64,000 nt of DNA from Neorhizobium sp. SOG26 (GCF_003491345.1 NZ_CP025512.1:1860001-1924000); one strand, 5' to 3'. Positions 27,464-37,209 are shown, counted from the stretch's first letter. The notes: generated from the sequence alone by a model not told the origin. Program-made: numbers and translations.

Positions 27464-29326
27464 TTACTGAGCGGCGTCTGCCGCGAGGAAACCGCCGGAC
27501 TGCCGCGCCCAGAGCTCCGAATAAAGTCCGCCCCGGGTGATGAGTTCATTATGCGTGCCCTGCTCGATGATGCGGCCGCGATCCATCACCACCAGACGAT
27601 CGAGTGCGGCGATGGTCGACAGCCGATGCGCAATCGCCAGCACCGTCTTTCCTTGCATCAGTTTCTGCAGGTTGGACTGGATAACCGCCTCGACCTCCGA
27701 GTCGAGCGCTGAGGTCGCCTCGTCGAGCACCAGGATCGGCGCGTCCTTCAGCATCACGCGCGCAATCGCGATGCGCTGCCGCTGGCCGCCGGAAAGCTTC
27801 ACGCCGCGCTCGCCCACATGCGCGTCAAAACCCTTGCGCCCCCGCTGGTCTTCGAGGTTGGCGATGAATGTTTCCGCTTCGGCGCGCCGCGTTGCCTCGA
27901 GCAACTGCTCTTCGGTCGCATCCGGCCGCCCGAACATGATGTTGTCGCGGATCGAGCGGTGCAGCAGGGACGTATCCTGCGTGACCATGCCGATTTGGGC
28001 GCGCAGTGATTCCTGCGTCACCTTGGAGATGTCCTGCCCGTCGATCAGGATGCGCCCGCCCTCGAGATCGTAGAAACGCAGGAGAATGTTGACGAGCGTC
28101 GACTTGCCGGCACCGGACCGTCCGACAATGCCGATCTTCTCTCCCGGCCGGATCGTCAGCGACAGGTCGTCGATGACGCCCCTGCTCTTGCCGTAATGGA
28201 AGCTGACATTCTCGAAGCGGATCTCCGGCCGCGTGACGGTGAGTTCGCCGGCCGCTGGCGTGTCGGTGAGCCCGATCGGCTTGGAGATGAGTTCCGCCGA
28301 GTTCTGGATCGTGCCGATATTGCGCATGATGCTGTTGAGCTGCGTCATCAGCCGTCCGAGCAGGAAGTTGAGCCGCAGCATCAGCGCCAGCGTGAAGGCG
28401 ACCGCGCCGGAGGTGATGAGGCCCGACAACCACAGATGCACGCTCATGCCCGCCATGATGACGATCATCGTACCCGACAGGAATGCCATCGAAGCGCGCA
28501 CCCGCGTCAACATGCGGGTGAAGCCGATGATCGTGTCCTGGAAGGTCTCGAAGCCCGACAGCATGTAGCGGTCGTTCGCCTCGTCGCGACCGAAAAGCTT
28601 CAGCGTCTGGATATTGGAATAGGCATCCACCATGCGGCCGCTGATCATCGAGCCGGCTTCCGCCGAGGCCTTGGCGTGGTGGCGGATGCGCGGCACGTAA
28701 TGACGAGCGAGCACGGCAAACAGACCGAGCCACACCACGACGACGACCGCCATCCGCCAATCAAGGCCCGCCACAAGCGCGATGGTCGAGACCGAATAGA
28801 TCCCGACGAACCAGACGCTTTCCATGAAGGAGGTCAGCACGTCGCCGGTTGCCTGGCCGGCGGACCAGACCTTGGTGACGATGCGCCCGGAAAAATCGTT
28901 CTGGAAGAAGGAGAGCGACTGGCGCGAGACGTGAATGTAGGACTGCCACCGTACGAGATTGTAGAAGCCGGGCGTAATCACCTGCTGGTCGATGAGGGCG
29001 GTAAAAAGCGCCACCAGAAAGCGGCCGACGCCAACGACCAGCGCCATCACCACAAGCTCGGTACCGTGTGCTGCAAGCAGGCCGGACCAGCCGTCCGCCG
29101 GTTGCGTCTGGTCGAGGATGTCGACAAGCCGCCCCACATACCAGAACATCGCTGCTTCTACGCCCGCCGCTACGCCGCCGAGCACGAGCATGATGAAGAA
29201 GGGCAACTTTGCCTGGCTGATATAAAACCAGATGAAACCGAAAAGCCCTTCCGGGGGCTTCAGGTCATCCCGCCTCGCGAACGGCTTGATCCAGTTTTCG
29301 AAGAAGCGGAAGATGGGGTTCAGCAT
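27464..29326 (-). CDS. Fused ABC exporter (membrane domain and ATPase), second of a tandem pair
   Basis: This 620-residue half-transporter has an N-terminal six-helix exporter domain (about 35-335) and a C-terminal ATPase. The ATPase shows Walker A GRSGAGKSTLVN, the signature LSGGQRQRIAIARVM, and Walker B ILVLDEATSALDSE, all intact. It resembles MsbA/multidrug and lipid exporters; the substrate is unknown. It lies 75 bases downstream of a close paralogue on the same strand, with a terminator between them. They may form a heterodimer or separate homodimers. It ends 3 bases from the stop of the EEP gene. Confidence 0.93.
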   Translation of the reverse strand: MLNPIFRFFENWIKPFARRDDLKPPEGLFGFIWFYISQAKLPFFIMLVLGGVAAGVEAAMFWYVGRLVDILDQTQPADGWSGLLAAHGTELVVMALVVGVGRFLVALFTALIDQQVITPGFYNLVRWQSYIHVSRQSLSFFQNDFSGRIVTKVWSAGQATGDVLTSFMESVWFVGIYSVSTIALVAGLDWRMAVVVVVWLGLFAVLARHYVPRIRHHAKASAEAGSMISGRMVDAYSNIQTLKLFGRDEANDRYMLSGFETFQDTIIGFTRMLTRVRASMAFLSGTMIVIMAGMSVHLWLSGLITSGAVAFTLALMLRLNFLLGRLMTQLNSIMRNIGTIQNSAELISKPIGLTDTPAAGELTVTRPEIRFENVSFHYGKSRGVIDDLSLTIRPGEKIGIVGRSGAGKSTLVNILLRFYDLEGGRILIDGQDISKVTQESLRAQIGMVTQDTSLLHRSIRDNIMFGRPDATEEQLLEATRRAEAETFIANLEDQRGRKGFDAHVGERGVKLSGGQRQRIAIARVMLKDAPILVLDEATSALDSEVEAVIQSNLQKLMQGKTVLAIAHRLSTIAALDRLVVMDRGRIIEQGTHNELITRGGLYSELWARQSGGFLAADAAQ

Positions 29327-29371
29327 GCAGCCGATATAGGCCTGTTGGGCCGGGTGGCAAATGACAAAAAG

Positions 29372-29397
29372 CGGGCCGCCCCACCCGGAGCGGCCCG
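29372..29397 (-). terminator. Rho-independent terminator between the two ABC exporter genes
   Basis: Arms CGGGCCGC (29372-29379) and GCGGCCCG (29390-29397) with a 10-base loop. Read on the minus strand, the stem is followed by CTTTTT. It should end the upstream ABC gene (29402-31255) and separate it from the next. Confidence 0.82.
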
Positions 29398-29401
29398 TTT
29401 C

Positions 29402-31255
29402 TTATTCCGCTGCCGCTTCCTCAACCGGTTCACCGCCGAGGAATCCGCCAGACTGGCGTGTCCAGAGATCGGCATAGATACCGCCCGAAGCAACAAGCTC
29501 CGAATGGGTGCCGGTTTCAACGATGCGGCCGCGATCAAGCACGATCAGCCGGTCCATCTCGGTTAGCGTCGAGAGCCGGTGTGCGATGGCGATCACCGTC
29601 TTGCCTTCCATCAAGGCGAAGAGGTTTTCCTGGATCGCCGCCTCGACTTCGGAATCGAGTGCCGAGGTCGCCTCGTCGAGGATCAGGATCGGCGCATCCT
29701 TGAGGAAGACCCGGGCGATTGCGATCCGCTGGCGCTGGCCGCCGGAGAGCTTCACGCCGCGCTCGCCGACATGTGCATCAAGACCTTTGCGTCCCTGCAG
29801 GTCGGAAAGCCCTTCGATGAAGTCCCAAGCGTTCGCGCGCCTGGCCGCCTCGATGATCTCCTCGTCCGTCGCCTCCGGTTTGCCATAGGCGATGTTGTCG
29901 CGGATTGACCGGTGCAGCAGCGACGTGTCCTGCGTCACGACGCCAATCATCGCCCGCAGGCTGTCCTGCGTCACCGTCGAGATGTCCTGCCCATCAATCG
30001 TGATGCGCCCGCCCTCAAGATCGTAGAAGCGCAACAGCAGGTTCATCAGCGTCGTCTTGCCTGCGCCCGAACGCCCGACAAGCCCCACCTTCTCGCCGGC
30101 TGGAATGTCGAGGGTCAGCAGATCGATCACGCCCTTCTTCTTGCCGTAGTGGAAGCGGACATTCTCGTAGCGGATGTGCCCCTTTTTCGCGGTGAGCTTG
30201 GGAGCCTGATTGGGATCCACGACGTCGTGCGACTTCGTCATCATCGACATGCCGTCATAGACCGTGCCGATGTTTTCAAAGAGCGCCGAAACCTCCCACA
30301 TCACCCATTGCGACATGCCGTTGATGCGCATCGCCAGCCCGATGGCAATGGAGATGGCGCCGATCGAGATCGCGCCGTCGAGCCAGAACCAGACCGACAG
30401 GCCGCCGACGACGAAGAGCGCCGCGCAGTTGTAGAAATAGACGAGCACCTGGAAGCCGGTGACCTTGCGCATCTGCCGGTGCACGGTCTCGAGGAAGATA
30501 TCCATGGCATCGCGCGCATAAGCTTCCTCCCGCCCTGCATGCGAGAACAGCTTCACTGTCGCGATATTGGTGTAGCTGTCGACGACGCGGCCGGTCATCA
30601 TCGAGCGCGCATCCGCCTGCTCGGCGGAAATCTTTCGCAGCCGCGGCACGTAGTAGGCAACGGTCGTGCCGTACGCGACGATCCACAACACCAGCGGCAC
30701 CGCCAACCGCCAATCGGCAGACGCCACGACCACGATCATCGAGATGAAATAGGTCACGACATAAACGAAGACGTCGAGCACCTTCATCACCGTCTCGCGG
30801 ATCGCCAGCGATGTCTGCATCACCTTGGTCGAGACACGGCCCGCAAACTCGTTGGCAAAGAAGGTCATCGAGTGACGCAGCAGGAAGCGGTGCATCTGCC
30901 AGCGCGCAATCATCGGGAAATTGCCCATCAGGATCTGGTGCATGATGAGCGAATTCAGCGTCGCAACCGCCGGTAGGCCGATCAGCACGACGAAAGCCAT
31001 CAGCAGCAGGCGGCCGCCTTCGTTCTGCAGGAACGTCTCCCGGTCCGCATTCGACAGCCAATCGACGATGTCGCCGAGGAACCGGAACAGCCAGACTTCG
31101 CCGAGCGCGATCAGCATCGTGCAGGTCGACATGATGAGGACCCACGGCCAAACCGGCCTGGTGTAATGCCACAGGAACGGCACGAGCCCCTGCGGCGGCA
31201 GCGTCGGCGCCTCATCCGGATAGGGATCAACGCGTTTTTCGAACCAGGAAAACAT
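29402..31255 (-). CDS. Fused ABC exporter (membrane domain and ATPase), first of a tandem pair
   Basis: This 617-residue protein has an N-terminal exporter membrane domain and a C-terminal ATPase with Walker A GRSGAGKTTLMNLL, signature LSGGQRQRIAIARVF and Walker B ILILDEATSALDSE. It is very similar in layout and sequence to the downstream protein (for example, both have VTQDTSLLHRSIRDNI), pointing to an old duplication. The start ATG at 31255 is chosen; an upstream frame to 31288 adds a hydrophobic stretch without a better ribosome site. The substrate is not evident. The two could pair as a heterodimer. Confidence 0.92.
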   Translation of the reverse strand: MFSWFEKRVDPYPDEAPTLPPQGLVPFLWHYTRPVWPWVLIMSTCTMLIALGEVWLFRFLGDIVDWLSNADRETFLQNEGGRLLLMAFVVLIGLPAVATLNSLIMHQILMGNFPMIARWQMHRFLLRHSMTFFANEFAGRVSTKVMQTSLAIRETVMKVLDVFVYVVTYFISMIVVVASADWRLAVPLVLWIVAYGTTVAYYVPRLRKISAEQADARSMMTGRVVDSYTNIATVKLFSHAGREEAYARDAMDIFLETVHRQMRKVTGFQVLVYFYNCAALFVVGGLSVWFWLDGAISIGAISIAIGLAMRINGMSQWVMWEVSALFENIGTVYDGMSMMTKSHDVVDPNQAPKLTAKKGHIRYENVRFHYGKKKGVIDLLTLDIPAGEKVGLVGRSGAGKTTLMNLLLRFYDLEGGRITIDGQDISTVTQDSLRAMIGVVTQDTSLLHRSIRDNIAYGKPEATDEEIIEAARRANAWDFIEGLSDLQGRKGLDAHVGERGVKLSGGQRQRIAIARVFLKDAPILILDEATSALDSEVEAAIQENLFALMEGKTVIAIAHRLSTLTEMDRLIVLDRGRIVETGTHSELVASGGIYADLWTRQSGGFLGGEPVEEAAAE

Positions 31256-31607
31256 CAAGAAGCTCCAGAAGACCGCTAACGCTGACACCGATCGGTGGGG
31301 GTGCGCGAAAGCGGCAGAATCGTATTTGGCGTGACCGTGACGGCCGCGTAACGGATCAGGAATAGAAAAGTTTGCGAGAAACCGCGAAACGCCTAAGCCA
31401 GTGAGATGATTGTCTGGCGGAGGCGGGTAGACACGGTCATATCCATGGAGGCCTCCTGAGTTGGCGTTGATCTATCGCGCCTTCTACCCGTTCAGGCCAA
31501 AATTGAAAAGAGCAATTGTGCTGATGGATGCCATCAAGGAGCGTGATCTCGGGCTCTCGCGATCTCCTTCCAATGACGCACCTTGAGATGGTGCAGCGCT
31601 TTCGCCT
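31256..31607. other. Noncoding region between the ABC genes and trmL
   Basis: About 350 bases upstream of divergent genes. No protein gene is convincing. It contains 8-base inverted arms CGGGTAGA (31424-31431) and TCTACCCG (31483-31490) enclosing a perfect palindrome GGAGGCCTCC (31447-31456), which may form a branched RNA or mark an operator. No known riboswitch was recognised. Confidence 0.45.
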
Positions 31608-31619
31608 ATGGATCGATGT

Positions 31620-32099
31620 ATGACCACACCCGCTTCCCGCCTGCATATCGCGCTTTACCAGCCAGACATTCCGGGCAATACCGGCACGGTCCTGCGCCTT
31701 GCCGCCTGTCTTGGCTTATCGGTCGACATCATCGAGCCAGCCGGCTTCGACATCTCTGACCGTAATCTCAAACGCTCCGGCATGGATTATCTCGCTTCCG
31801 TCGCGCTCACCCGCCACGTGAACTGGGAGCAGTTCGATGGCTGGCGCCGCGGAGAAGGACGTCGCTTAGTGCTGGCCTCGACCAAAGCCGCCCTGCCCTA
31901 CACGCAGCTTCAGTTCGGCGCCGATGACATCCTGCTGTTCGGCCGTGAAAGCGCCGGCGTGCCGGACCATGTGCACGAAATCGCGGACACTCGCGTCCTG
32001 ATCCCGATGGTCAAAGGCCAACGTTCGATCAACCTTGCCATGTCGGTTGCGATGATCAGCGGAGAGGCGCTGCGCCAGACAATTTGGAACGGATTATAG
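31620..32099 (+). CDS. trmL: tRNA (cytidine(34)-2'-O)-methyltransferase TrmL
   Basis: This 159-residue SPOUT methyltransferase modifies the wobble base of leucine tRNAs. Recognisable parts are HIALYQPDIPGNTGTVLRLAA, the RNL-containing segment DISDRNLKRSGMDYL, and the knotted SAM-binding C terminus (GRESAGVPDHVHE, IPMVKGQRSINLAMSVAMISGEALRQ). A second start four codons upstream (31608) is also open; neither has an obvious ribosome-binding site. The length fits the small SpoU family. Confidence 0.93.
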   Translation: MTTPASRLHIALYQPDIPGNTGTVLRLAACLGLSVDIIEPAGFDISDRNLKRSGMDYLASVALTRHVNWEQFDGWRRGEGRRLVLASTKAALPYTQLQFGADDILLFGRESAGVPDHVHEIADTRVLIPMVKGQRSINLAMSVAMISGEALRQTIWNGL

Positions 32100-32214
32100 A
32101 GGATTCCGTTCTATTCTGTCGCTAATGGCCTATGCACTCCTGTGCACGCTGCCTATATTTAATTAGCCGGCAATCCAAATTGCTGCAGATATTCTTCCCT
32201 ACGGAAAGTGCCGC

Positions 32215-33867
32215 ATGCAATCGACCATCGTCATCATCAATCTCCTGGGAGCAGTTGCGCTGCTGCTCTTCGGCCTTTCCCAGGTGAAGGACGGTGTGAC
32301 GAGAGCTTTCGGCGCCCGGCTGCGGACGGGGCTTGCCACCGGCACGCGTAGTAGCTTGCGCTCCTTCTTCTCCGGGCTGGTCGCAACTGTTGCGCTGCAA
32401 AGTTCAACGGCGACGGCGTTGACCGTTGCCTCCTTTGCCGAACGCGAACTGATCCGGCCGCGCATGGCCCAGGTCGTGCTGCTTGGCGCCAATGTCGGCA
32501 CCGCAATCACCGCCTGGATCGTCGCTACCGGCATCGAGTGGCTGTCGCCGCTCATCATCCTGGTCGGCGTCGGTATGCTGCGGTCGCGCGCCTCCACCCG
32601 CCAGGCTGGCGGCACCGCGCTTGTTGGCATTGGCCTGATGCTGCTGTCGCTGCATCTGTTGGGGCTCGCCACCGAACCGATGCGCCAGTCCCCGGCGCTC
32701 GCCACCTTCATCGGCTTGCTGGACAACGCCTGGCCGGTGGCGCTGATCTTTTCTGCCGCGCTTGCCTTCGTCTCCTCGTCCAGCCTCGCGGTCGTGGTTC
32801 TCATCCTGTCGCTTGCCTCGACCGGCATGGTCTCAGCGGGGCTGATCATCGCGCTTATCCTCGGCGCCAACCTTGGCGGCGCAATCCCGCCGGTCGTGGC
32901 GACCCTCTCCGGCCCCGCTGCCGCCAAGCGCATCACCATCGGCAACCTCATCGTCCGGGCCGCGGGCTGCGCCATTGCGCTACCGCTGGCAGGCATCGCG
33001 TCCGGGGTGCTCGCCTCGCTTCCGCTTTCGCCGTCCAAGCTGCCCGTTGATGCCCACCTCGCCTTCAACGTGCTGCTCGCCATTGTCGCCTGGCCGCTCG
33101 CCGGCACGGTCTCGAAGCTCACCACGCATCTCGTTCCCGATGATCCCCAGATGGATGGCGGCCCGCGCTTCCTTGATCCGCAGGCGCTGAGCAACCCGGT
33201 CATGGCGCTTGCCAATGCCACGCGTGAGGTCCTGGGCCTTGGCGATGCCATCGAGCGCATGCTGATCCGCGCTGAAAACGCCTTCAAGCACAACGACCTG
33301 ACGCCGCTCGCCGAGATCGCGACGCTGGAAAAACGCGTCGACAATCTCCAGCAGGAGGTGAAGATCTACCTGTCGAAGCTTGGCCGGGTCGGGCTGGACG
33401 GCGACAACGCCCGACGCTCCATCGCCATCATCGACTATGCGATCAACCTCGAACATATCGGCGACATCATCGACAAGGGCATCTGCGACCAGGTGCGCAA
33501 GAAGATCGCCAACGGCCTGAAATTCTCCGACGACGGTTTCGAGGAGTTGAAGACCTTCTTCGATATCACCATCGACAACCTGCGCACGGCGCAGACGATC
33601 TTCCAGACCGGCGACTTCAATCTCGCCCGGCACCTGATGGAGATAAAGGTCGATGTCCGTCGCATGGAAAAGGAGTCGGCGGAGCGGCATCTGCAGCGCC
33701 TGCGCGACGGCCGGATGGAAAGCATGCAGACGAGTTCGCTTCATCTCGACATGCTGCGCGACCTGAAGCGCATCAATGCCCATATCGTCTCGGTCGCCCA
33801 TCCCATTCTGTCGGACGGCGGGGTGCTGAGCGAAAGCCGCCTGCGGCGCGCCGAACCGGGCGCTTAA
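32215..33867 (+). CDS. Na/Pi cotransporter family protein with PhoU-like tail
   Basis: This 550-residue membrane protein has two repeats of the NptA/PNaS transporter domain, with the QSSTATALTVA motif near residues 62-72 and a matching SSSSLAVVVLIL in the second repeat. About ten helices run to residue 310. A soluble helical domain (about 340-520) resembles PhoU. It probably imports or exports phosphate with sodium. It follows trmL by 115 bases on the same strand. GGAAAG precedes the ATG. Confidence 0.9.
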   Translation: MQSTIVIINLLGAVALLLFGLSQVKDGVTRAFGARLRTGLATGTRSSLRSFFSGLVATVALQSSTATALTVASFAERELIRPRMAQVVLLGANVGTAITAWIVATGIEWLSPLIILVGVGMLRSRASTRQAGGTALVGIGLMLLSLHLLGLATEPMRQSPALATFIGLLDNAWPVALIFSAALAFVSSSSLAVVVLILSLASTGMVSAGLIIALILGANLGGAIPPVVATLSGPAAAKRITIGNLIVRAAGCAIALPLAGIASGVLASLPLSPSKLPVDAHLAFNVLLAIVAWPLAGTVSKLTTHLVPDDPQMDGGPRFLDPQALSNPVMALANATREVLGLGDAIERMLIRAENAFKHNDLTPLAEIATLEKRVDNLQQEVKIYLSKLGRVGLDGDNARRSIAIIDYAINLEHIGDIIDKGICDQVRKKIANGLKFSDDGFEELKTFFDITIDNLRTAQTIFQTGDFNLARHLMEIKVDVRRMEKESAERHLQRLRDGRMESMQTSSLHLDMLRDLKRINAHIVSVAHPILSDGGVLSESRLRRAEPGA

Positions 33868-33890
33868 AGGCGTATCAGCTAGAAAAGGGA

Positions 33891-34148
33891 TCAGTCTGCG
33901 GTGGGCAGGCGCCGCATGGTGAACTCGATCTGGTCCCCATCGAGCTGCCGCCAGCTTTCGACTTCGGTCCAGTAGGCCGCCTTTGGGAACTCCGCGAACC
34001 ACTCGCGCGCCTTCTGCCGGGCTTCTTCCCGCGAAAGCTGGAAGGTCTGCCGAACATAGATCCCGCCCGCGCCCTTGGCACTCTCCTGCCGGTTGCGGTC
34101 GATCCTTCGTTTCAGTCCGTCGAGTGGCGGGGGTGGAAACTTCGCCAT
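33891..34148 (-). CDS. Small conserved hypothetical protein
   Basis: This 85-residue protein has no signal peptide or membrane helix. It opens KFPPPPLDGLKRRIDRNRQES, has FQLSREEARQKAREWFAEFPKAAYW in the centre and ends QIEFTMRRLPTAD. The composition matches that of neighbouring genes, so it appears real. I do not know a function. It converges with the Na/Pi gene (24 bases between stops) and is divergent from hemF. Confidence 0.6.
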   Translation of the reverse strand: MAKFPPPPLDGLKRRIDRNRQESAKGAGGIYVRQTFQLSREEARQKAREWFAEFPKAAYWTEVESWRQLDGDQIEFTMRRLPTAD

Positions 34149-34324
34149 GCAAGCCTCTGATCGGCACCTTTACAAGAAGTGAAGATAATATGCCGTTGCA
34201 CGCTTTGCGAGTCTGAATTTCCTGTCTAGGAAGCGACGGCACGGTTCGCGAAAGGATGCTCCTTTAGCTGCGGGCACGGTGGAGACGACGAAGCGCCAGG
34301 CGGATGGCGAGAGGGAATGACATC

Positions 34325-35239
34325 ATGGAACGGCCGCAACTGCCAAAGGGACTTCCCGAGGACATCGAAGACAAGAAGGCCACCGCGAAAGCCTGGTTCG
34401 AAAGCCTTCGCGACACGATCTGTGCCTCCTTCGAAGCCCTCGAAGACGAGCTGACCGGGCCACTCTCCGACCAAGAGGCCGGCCGCTTCAAGCAGAAGGA
34501 CTGGCTGCGCCAGGGCGGCGAAGGTGGCGGCGGCAAGATGTCGATGATGGATGGCCGCGTCTTTGAAAAGGTTGGCGTCCACACCTCGACCGTCTTTGGC
34601 GAGTTCTCGCCGGATTTCCGCAGCCAGATTCCGGGCGCCGAAGAAGATCCGCGCTTCTGGGCCTCCGGCATTTCGCTCATCGCCCACCCGGTCAATCCGA
34701 ACGTGCCGGCCGTCCACATGAACACGCGCATGGTCGTCACCTCCAGCCACTGGTTCGGCGGCGGCGCAGACCTCACGCCCGTGCTCGACGCGCGCCGGAC
34801 GCAGACGGACCAGGACAGCGTTCTGTTTCACCGCGTCATGGAGATCACCTGCAAGCGCCACGAAGCGGTTGCCGACTATGATCGCTACAAGGCCTGGTGC
34901 GACGACTATTTCTTCCTGAAGCACCGCAACGAGGCCCGCGGCATCGGCGGCATTTTCTTCGACTGGCTGCATTCCGAGGAGGAAAAAGGCGGCTGGGATG
35001 CCGACTTCGCCTTCGTCCAGGATGTTGGCCGCGCATTTGCTCTCGTTTACCCGAAGATCGTCCGGGCAAACTTCAACAAGCCTTGGACGGAAGAAGACCG
35101 CGACGAGCAGTTGGTCCGCCGCGGCCGTTACGTGGAGTTCAATCTGCTCTATGACCGCGGCACGATCTTCGGGCTGAAGACGGGCGGCAATGTCGAGTCG
35201 ATCCTGTCCTCGCTGCCGCCGGTTGTCCGCTGGCCATGA
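34325..35239 (+). CDS. hemF: Oxygen-dependent coproporphyrinogen-III oxidase
   Basis: This 304-residue cytoplasmic enzyme oxidatively decarboxylates coproporphyrinogen III to protoporphyrinogen IX in haem synthesis, using O2. Diagnostic segments are [23 protein letters not shown] near residues 128-150 and [19 protein letters not shown] near the end. The ATG at 34325 is preferred because a GAGGG site lies 9 bases ahead; an ATG at 34304 is also open. The haem would be needed for the bc1 complex encoded nearby. Confidence 0.96.
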   Translation: MERPQLPKGLPEDIEDKKATAKAWFESLRDTICASFEALEDELTGPLSDQEAGRFKQKDWLRQGGEGGGGKMSMMDGRVFEKVGVHTSTVFGEFSPDFRSQIPGAEEDPRFWASGISLIAHPVNPNVPAVHMNTRMVVTSSHWFGGGADLTPVLDARRTQTDQDSVLFHRVMEITCKRHEAVADYDRYKAWCDDYFFLKHRNEARGIGGIFFDWLHSEEEKGGWDADFAFVQDVGRAFALVYPKIVRANFNKPWTEEDRDEQLVRRGRYVEFNLLYDRGTIFGLKTGGNVESILSSLPPVVRWP

Positions 35240-35367
35240 GCTTCAACAGGCCCTGCTAAAGTTTGTGGATTTGCAGGGCCTGCAGGAACTCATCACTGAG
35301 AAAAGCCGATAGGAAATTATCCCGGCCGGTGCTAGCTTCATCTTCGGTTGCACGGAGGATGATCACC

Positions 35368-35631
35368 ATGACCACGCCGAACAGCATGCCAACGTCCGAC
35401 GCGTCCTCGAACGCGTCCCGTCTGATCGAAACTCCCGAAATGATCGACCGTCTTGCGACGGAAATGCGTGCCCGGAGCGGCGGTGAACTGCCGCATTCCT
35501 TCTATGTCGAGCAGGTCAGGCGACAGCTTGCCGGCAAGACGGTGGAAGCCACCGCCGCCAACGATGAACCGGCCCAGGACAAGCGTGACGACCAGCCGTC
35601 TGTTTTCCACGCCTGGGCCATGCCCGACTGA
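35368..35631 (+). CDS. Small hypothetical protein
   Basis: This 87-residue soluble protein opens with a Ser/Asn-rich stretch, then ETPEMIDRLATEMRARSGGELPHSFYVEQVRRQLAG, probably helical, and a disordered acidic tail. Its start follows a GGAGG site with 9-base spacing; upstream in-frame starts (35263, 35359) are rejected. It appears real because of this site and its codon usage. No function is known to me. A DUF1059 gene follows 95 bases later. Confidence 0.6.
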   Translation: MTTPNSMPTSDASSNASRLIETPEMIDRLATEMRARSGGELPHSFYVEQVRRQLAGKTVEATAANDEPAQDKRDDQPSVFHAWAMPD

Positions 35632-35635
35632 CAAG

Positions 35636-35661
35636 GGAACGGCACCGAGCCTTTTCGAGTT
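35636..35661 (+). promoter_or_regulatory. Candidate EcfG (RpoE2-type) promoter of the DUF1059 gene
   Basis: GGAAC (35636-35640) is followed after 19 bases by TT (35660-35661), which fits the general-stress promoter of rhizobia (GGAAC, 18-19 bases, TT). It lies about 66 bases before the DUF1059 start. Such short motifs occur by chance, so this is tentative. Confidence 0.3.
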
Positions 35662-35726
35662 ATCGTTTGAGTACCCCGGCACCGGGGGGACACTCCCGGC
35701 CGGAAACGTCGATAGGAGGAAATGCG

Positions 35727-35918
35727 ATGCGCTTGTTCGAATGCGGCACGCTGGTGCCAGGCTGCCAATGGCATACCCGGGCCAACGAGGATGCCGAGGT
35801 CGTGCGCCGCGCAGTAGACCATCTGCGTTCTGTGCATGGCGAAGAGATCATCCGCGAGAACATGGTGGAAAACATCAAGACGCGGATCCGCGACGAAGGC
35901 AGCACCGAAGCCGCCTGA
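35727..35918 (+). CDS. DUF1059 domain-containing protein
   Basis: This 63-residue soluble protein fits the DUF1059 family by length and pattern: RLFECGTLVPGCQWHTRANEDAEVV, with a Cys pair seven residues apart, then a helical segment (VRRAVDHLRSVHGEEIIRENMVENIKTRI). Family function is unknown. An excellent GGAGGAA site precedes the ATG; a longer in-frame start at 35667 lacks one. It converges on cca. Confidence 0.82.
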   Translation: MRLFECGTLVPGCQWHTRANEDAEVVRRAVDHLRSVHGEEIIRENMVENIKTRIRDEGSTEAA

Positions 35919-35952
35919 TCCACATACCCAGGATGCAGGCTGGTTGCGGGTC

Positions 35953-37209
35953 CTATTCCTTGACCAGGGCATCGAGCCGGGCGGAAAGCTCCGTCCGGCC
36001 GAGCGTGAAGTTGCGCTCCACCCAGAAATCCTCCAGCATCTTCAGGATCTCGCCGACCCGCCTGCCTGCCGGCACGCCGGCCGCGACGACATCGGCGCCG
36101 CTCAAGGGAAAGACCGGCTTCTGGTAGTCTTTCGCCCGGTCGAGCAGCACAGAAAGCCGTGCCGACTTGCGCATGGCAACGGGATCACCTTCCGCATTGG
36201 AGCGCGCTGACGCCAGCGCCAGCCGCAGCCGCGTCGACAAGCCCTCGTTGCCGTGCCGGTAAAGCAGCCGGTTGAAGCCGACATCCGTTACCTCATCCGG
36301 CACGACAGGAGCATTCGCCCAAGACTGGAGGCGCGCCGCGTCGGCGTTCGACAACCTCAGCCGTTTTGCCAGAGCTTCGAGCCGCTCGGCCTGCGGCGGC
36401 ACGATCGCGGCAAGGCGCAAGATGTGATCTGGCGCCCAACCCAAGGCCTGCTCCGTCGCCGCCAGTGCGTGGATCGCGTCGATGCCCCACTTTTCTGTCT
36501 CCGGCAGGATTTCCGTCAGGACCCCTACCTGCCGCATCCAGAGAAGCGCGCGGGAGGGATCGGGTGCTGCAAGAAGCTTCTTCGTTTCCGCCCAAACCCG
36601 CTCGGCCGACAGCGTCTTGAGCTTGTCCTTGGCGCGGGCCGAGGCGCGCAAACCGTCGGCATCTGGCCGCCCGGAGCCGTAATAGGCAAAGAAGCGGAAG
36701 AAGCGCAGGATGCGCAGGTAATCCTCGGCGATCCGCTGGCTGGCATCGCCGATAAAGCGAATGGTGCGGCTTTCGATGTCCGGCAGTCCGTTCACCAGAT
36801 CCACCACCTCGCCAGACTGATCGGCATAAAGTGCATTGACCGTCAGGTCGCGGCGCTCGGCATCCGCCTGCCAGTCCGTGCCGAAGGCTACCTTGGCGTG
36901 GCGCCCGTCCGTTTCGATATCGCGCCGAAGCGTGGTCACCTCGAAGCCCCGACCTTCAACCACGAGCGTCACCGTCCCGTGCTCGATGCCCGTCGGTACA
37001 GCCTTCAGGCCCGCCGCGTTCGCGCGCTCGACCACCACCTCGGGCAGAAGTGTCGTTGCGACATCGACATCAGCGACCGGCACGCCCATCAGCGCATTGC
37101 GCACCGCGCCACCGGCGACCCTCGCCTCCCCGCCATCGGCGTTGAGCAGCGCGAGGATCTTCTGCAGCGCCGGATCCTGGAACCAGTCCGCCTGGGCAAC
37201 CGAGGTCAT
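35953..37209 (-). CDS. cca: CCA tRNA nucleotidyltransferase/poly(A) polymerase family
   Basis: This 418-residue class II nucleotidyltransferase adds or repairs the CCA 3' end of tRNAs. The head domain shows VAGGAVRNALMG and the catalytic VADVDVATTL (Asp-x-Asp), near residues 31-53. The RRDLTVNALYAD motif follows, and the neck region has EDYLRILRFFRFFAYYG. The start overlaps the Nudix gene stop by 4 bases, so it is last in a coupled DUF1285-Nudix-cca operon. Confidence 0.93.
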   Translation of the reverse strand: MTSVAQADWFQDPALQKILALLNADGGEARVAGGAVRNALMGVPVADVDVATTLLPEVVVERANAAGLKAVPTGIEHGTVTLVVEGRGFEVTTLRRDIETDGRHAKVAFGTDWQADAERRDLTVNALYADQSGEVVDLVNGLPDIESRTIRFIGDASQRIAEDYLRILRFFRFFAYYGSGRPDADGLRASARAKDKLKTLSAERVWAETKKLLAAPDPSRALLWMRQVGVLTEILPETEKWGIDAIHALAATEQALGWAPDHILRLAAIVPPQAERLEALAKRLRLSNADAARLQSWANAPVVPDEVTDVGFNRLLYRHGNEGLSTRLRLALASARSNAEGDPVAMRKSARLSVLLDRAKDYQKPVFPLSGADVVAAGVPAGRRVGEILKMLEDFWVERNFTLGRTELSARLDALVKE

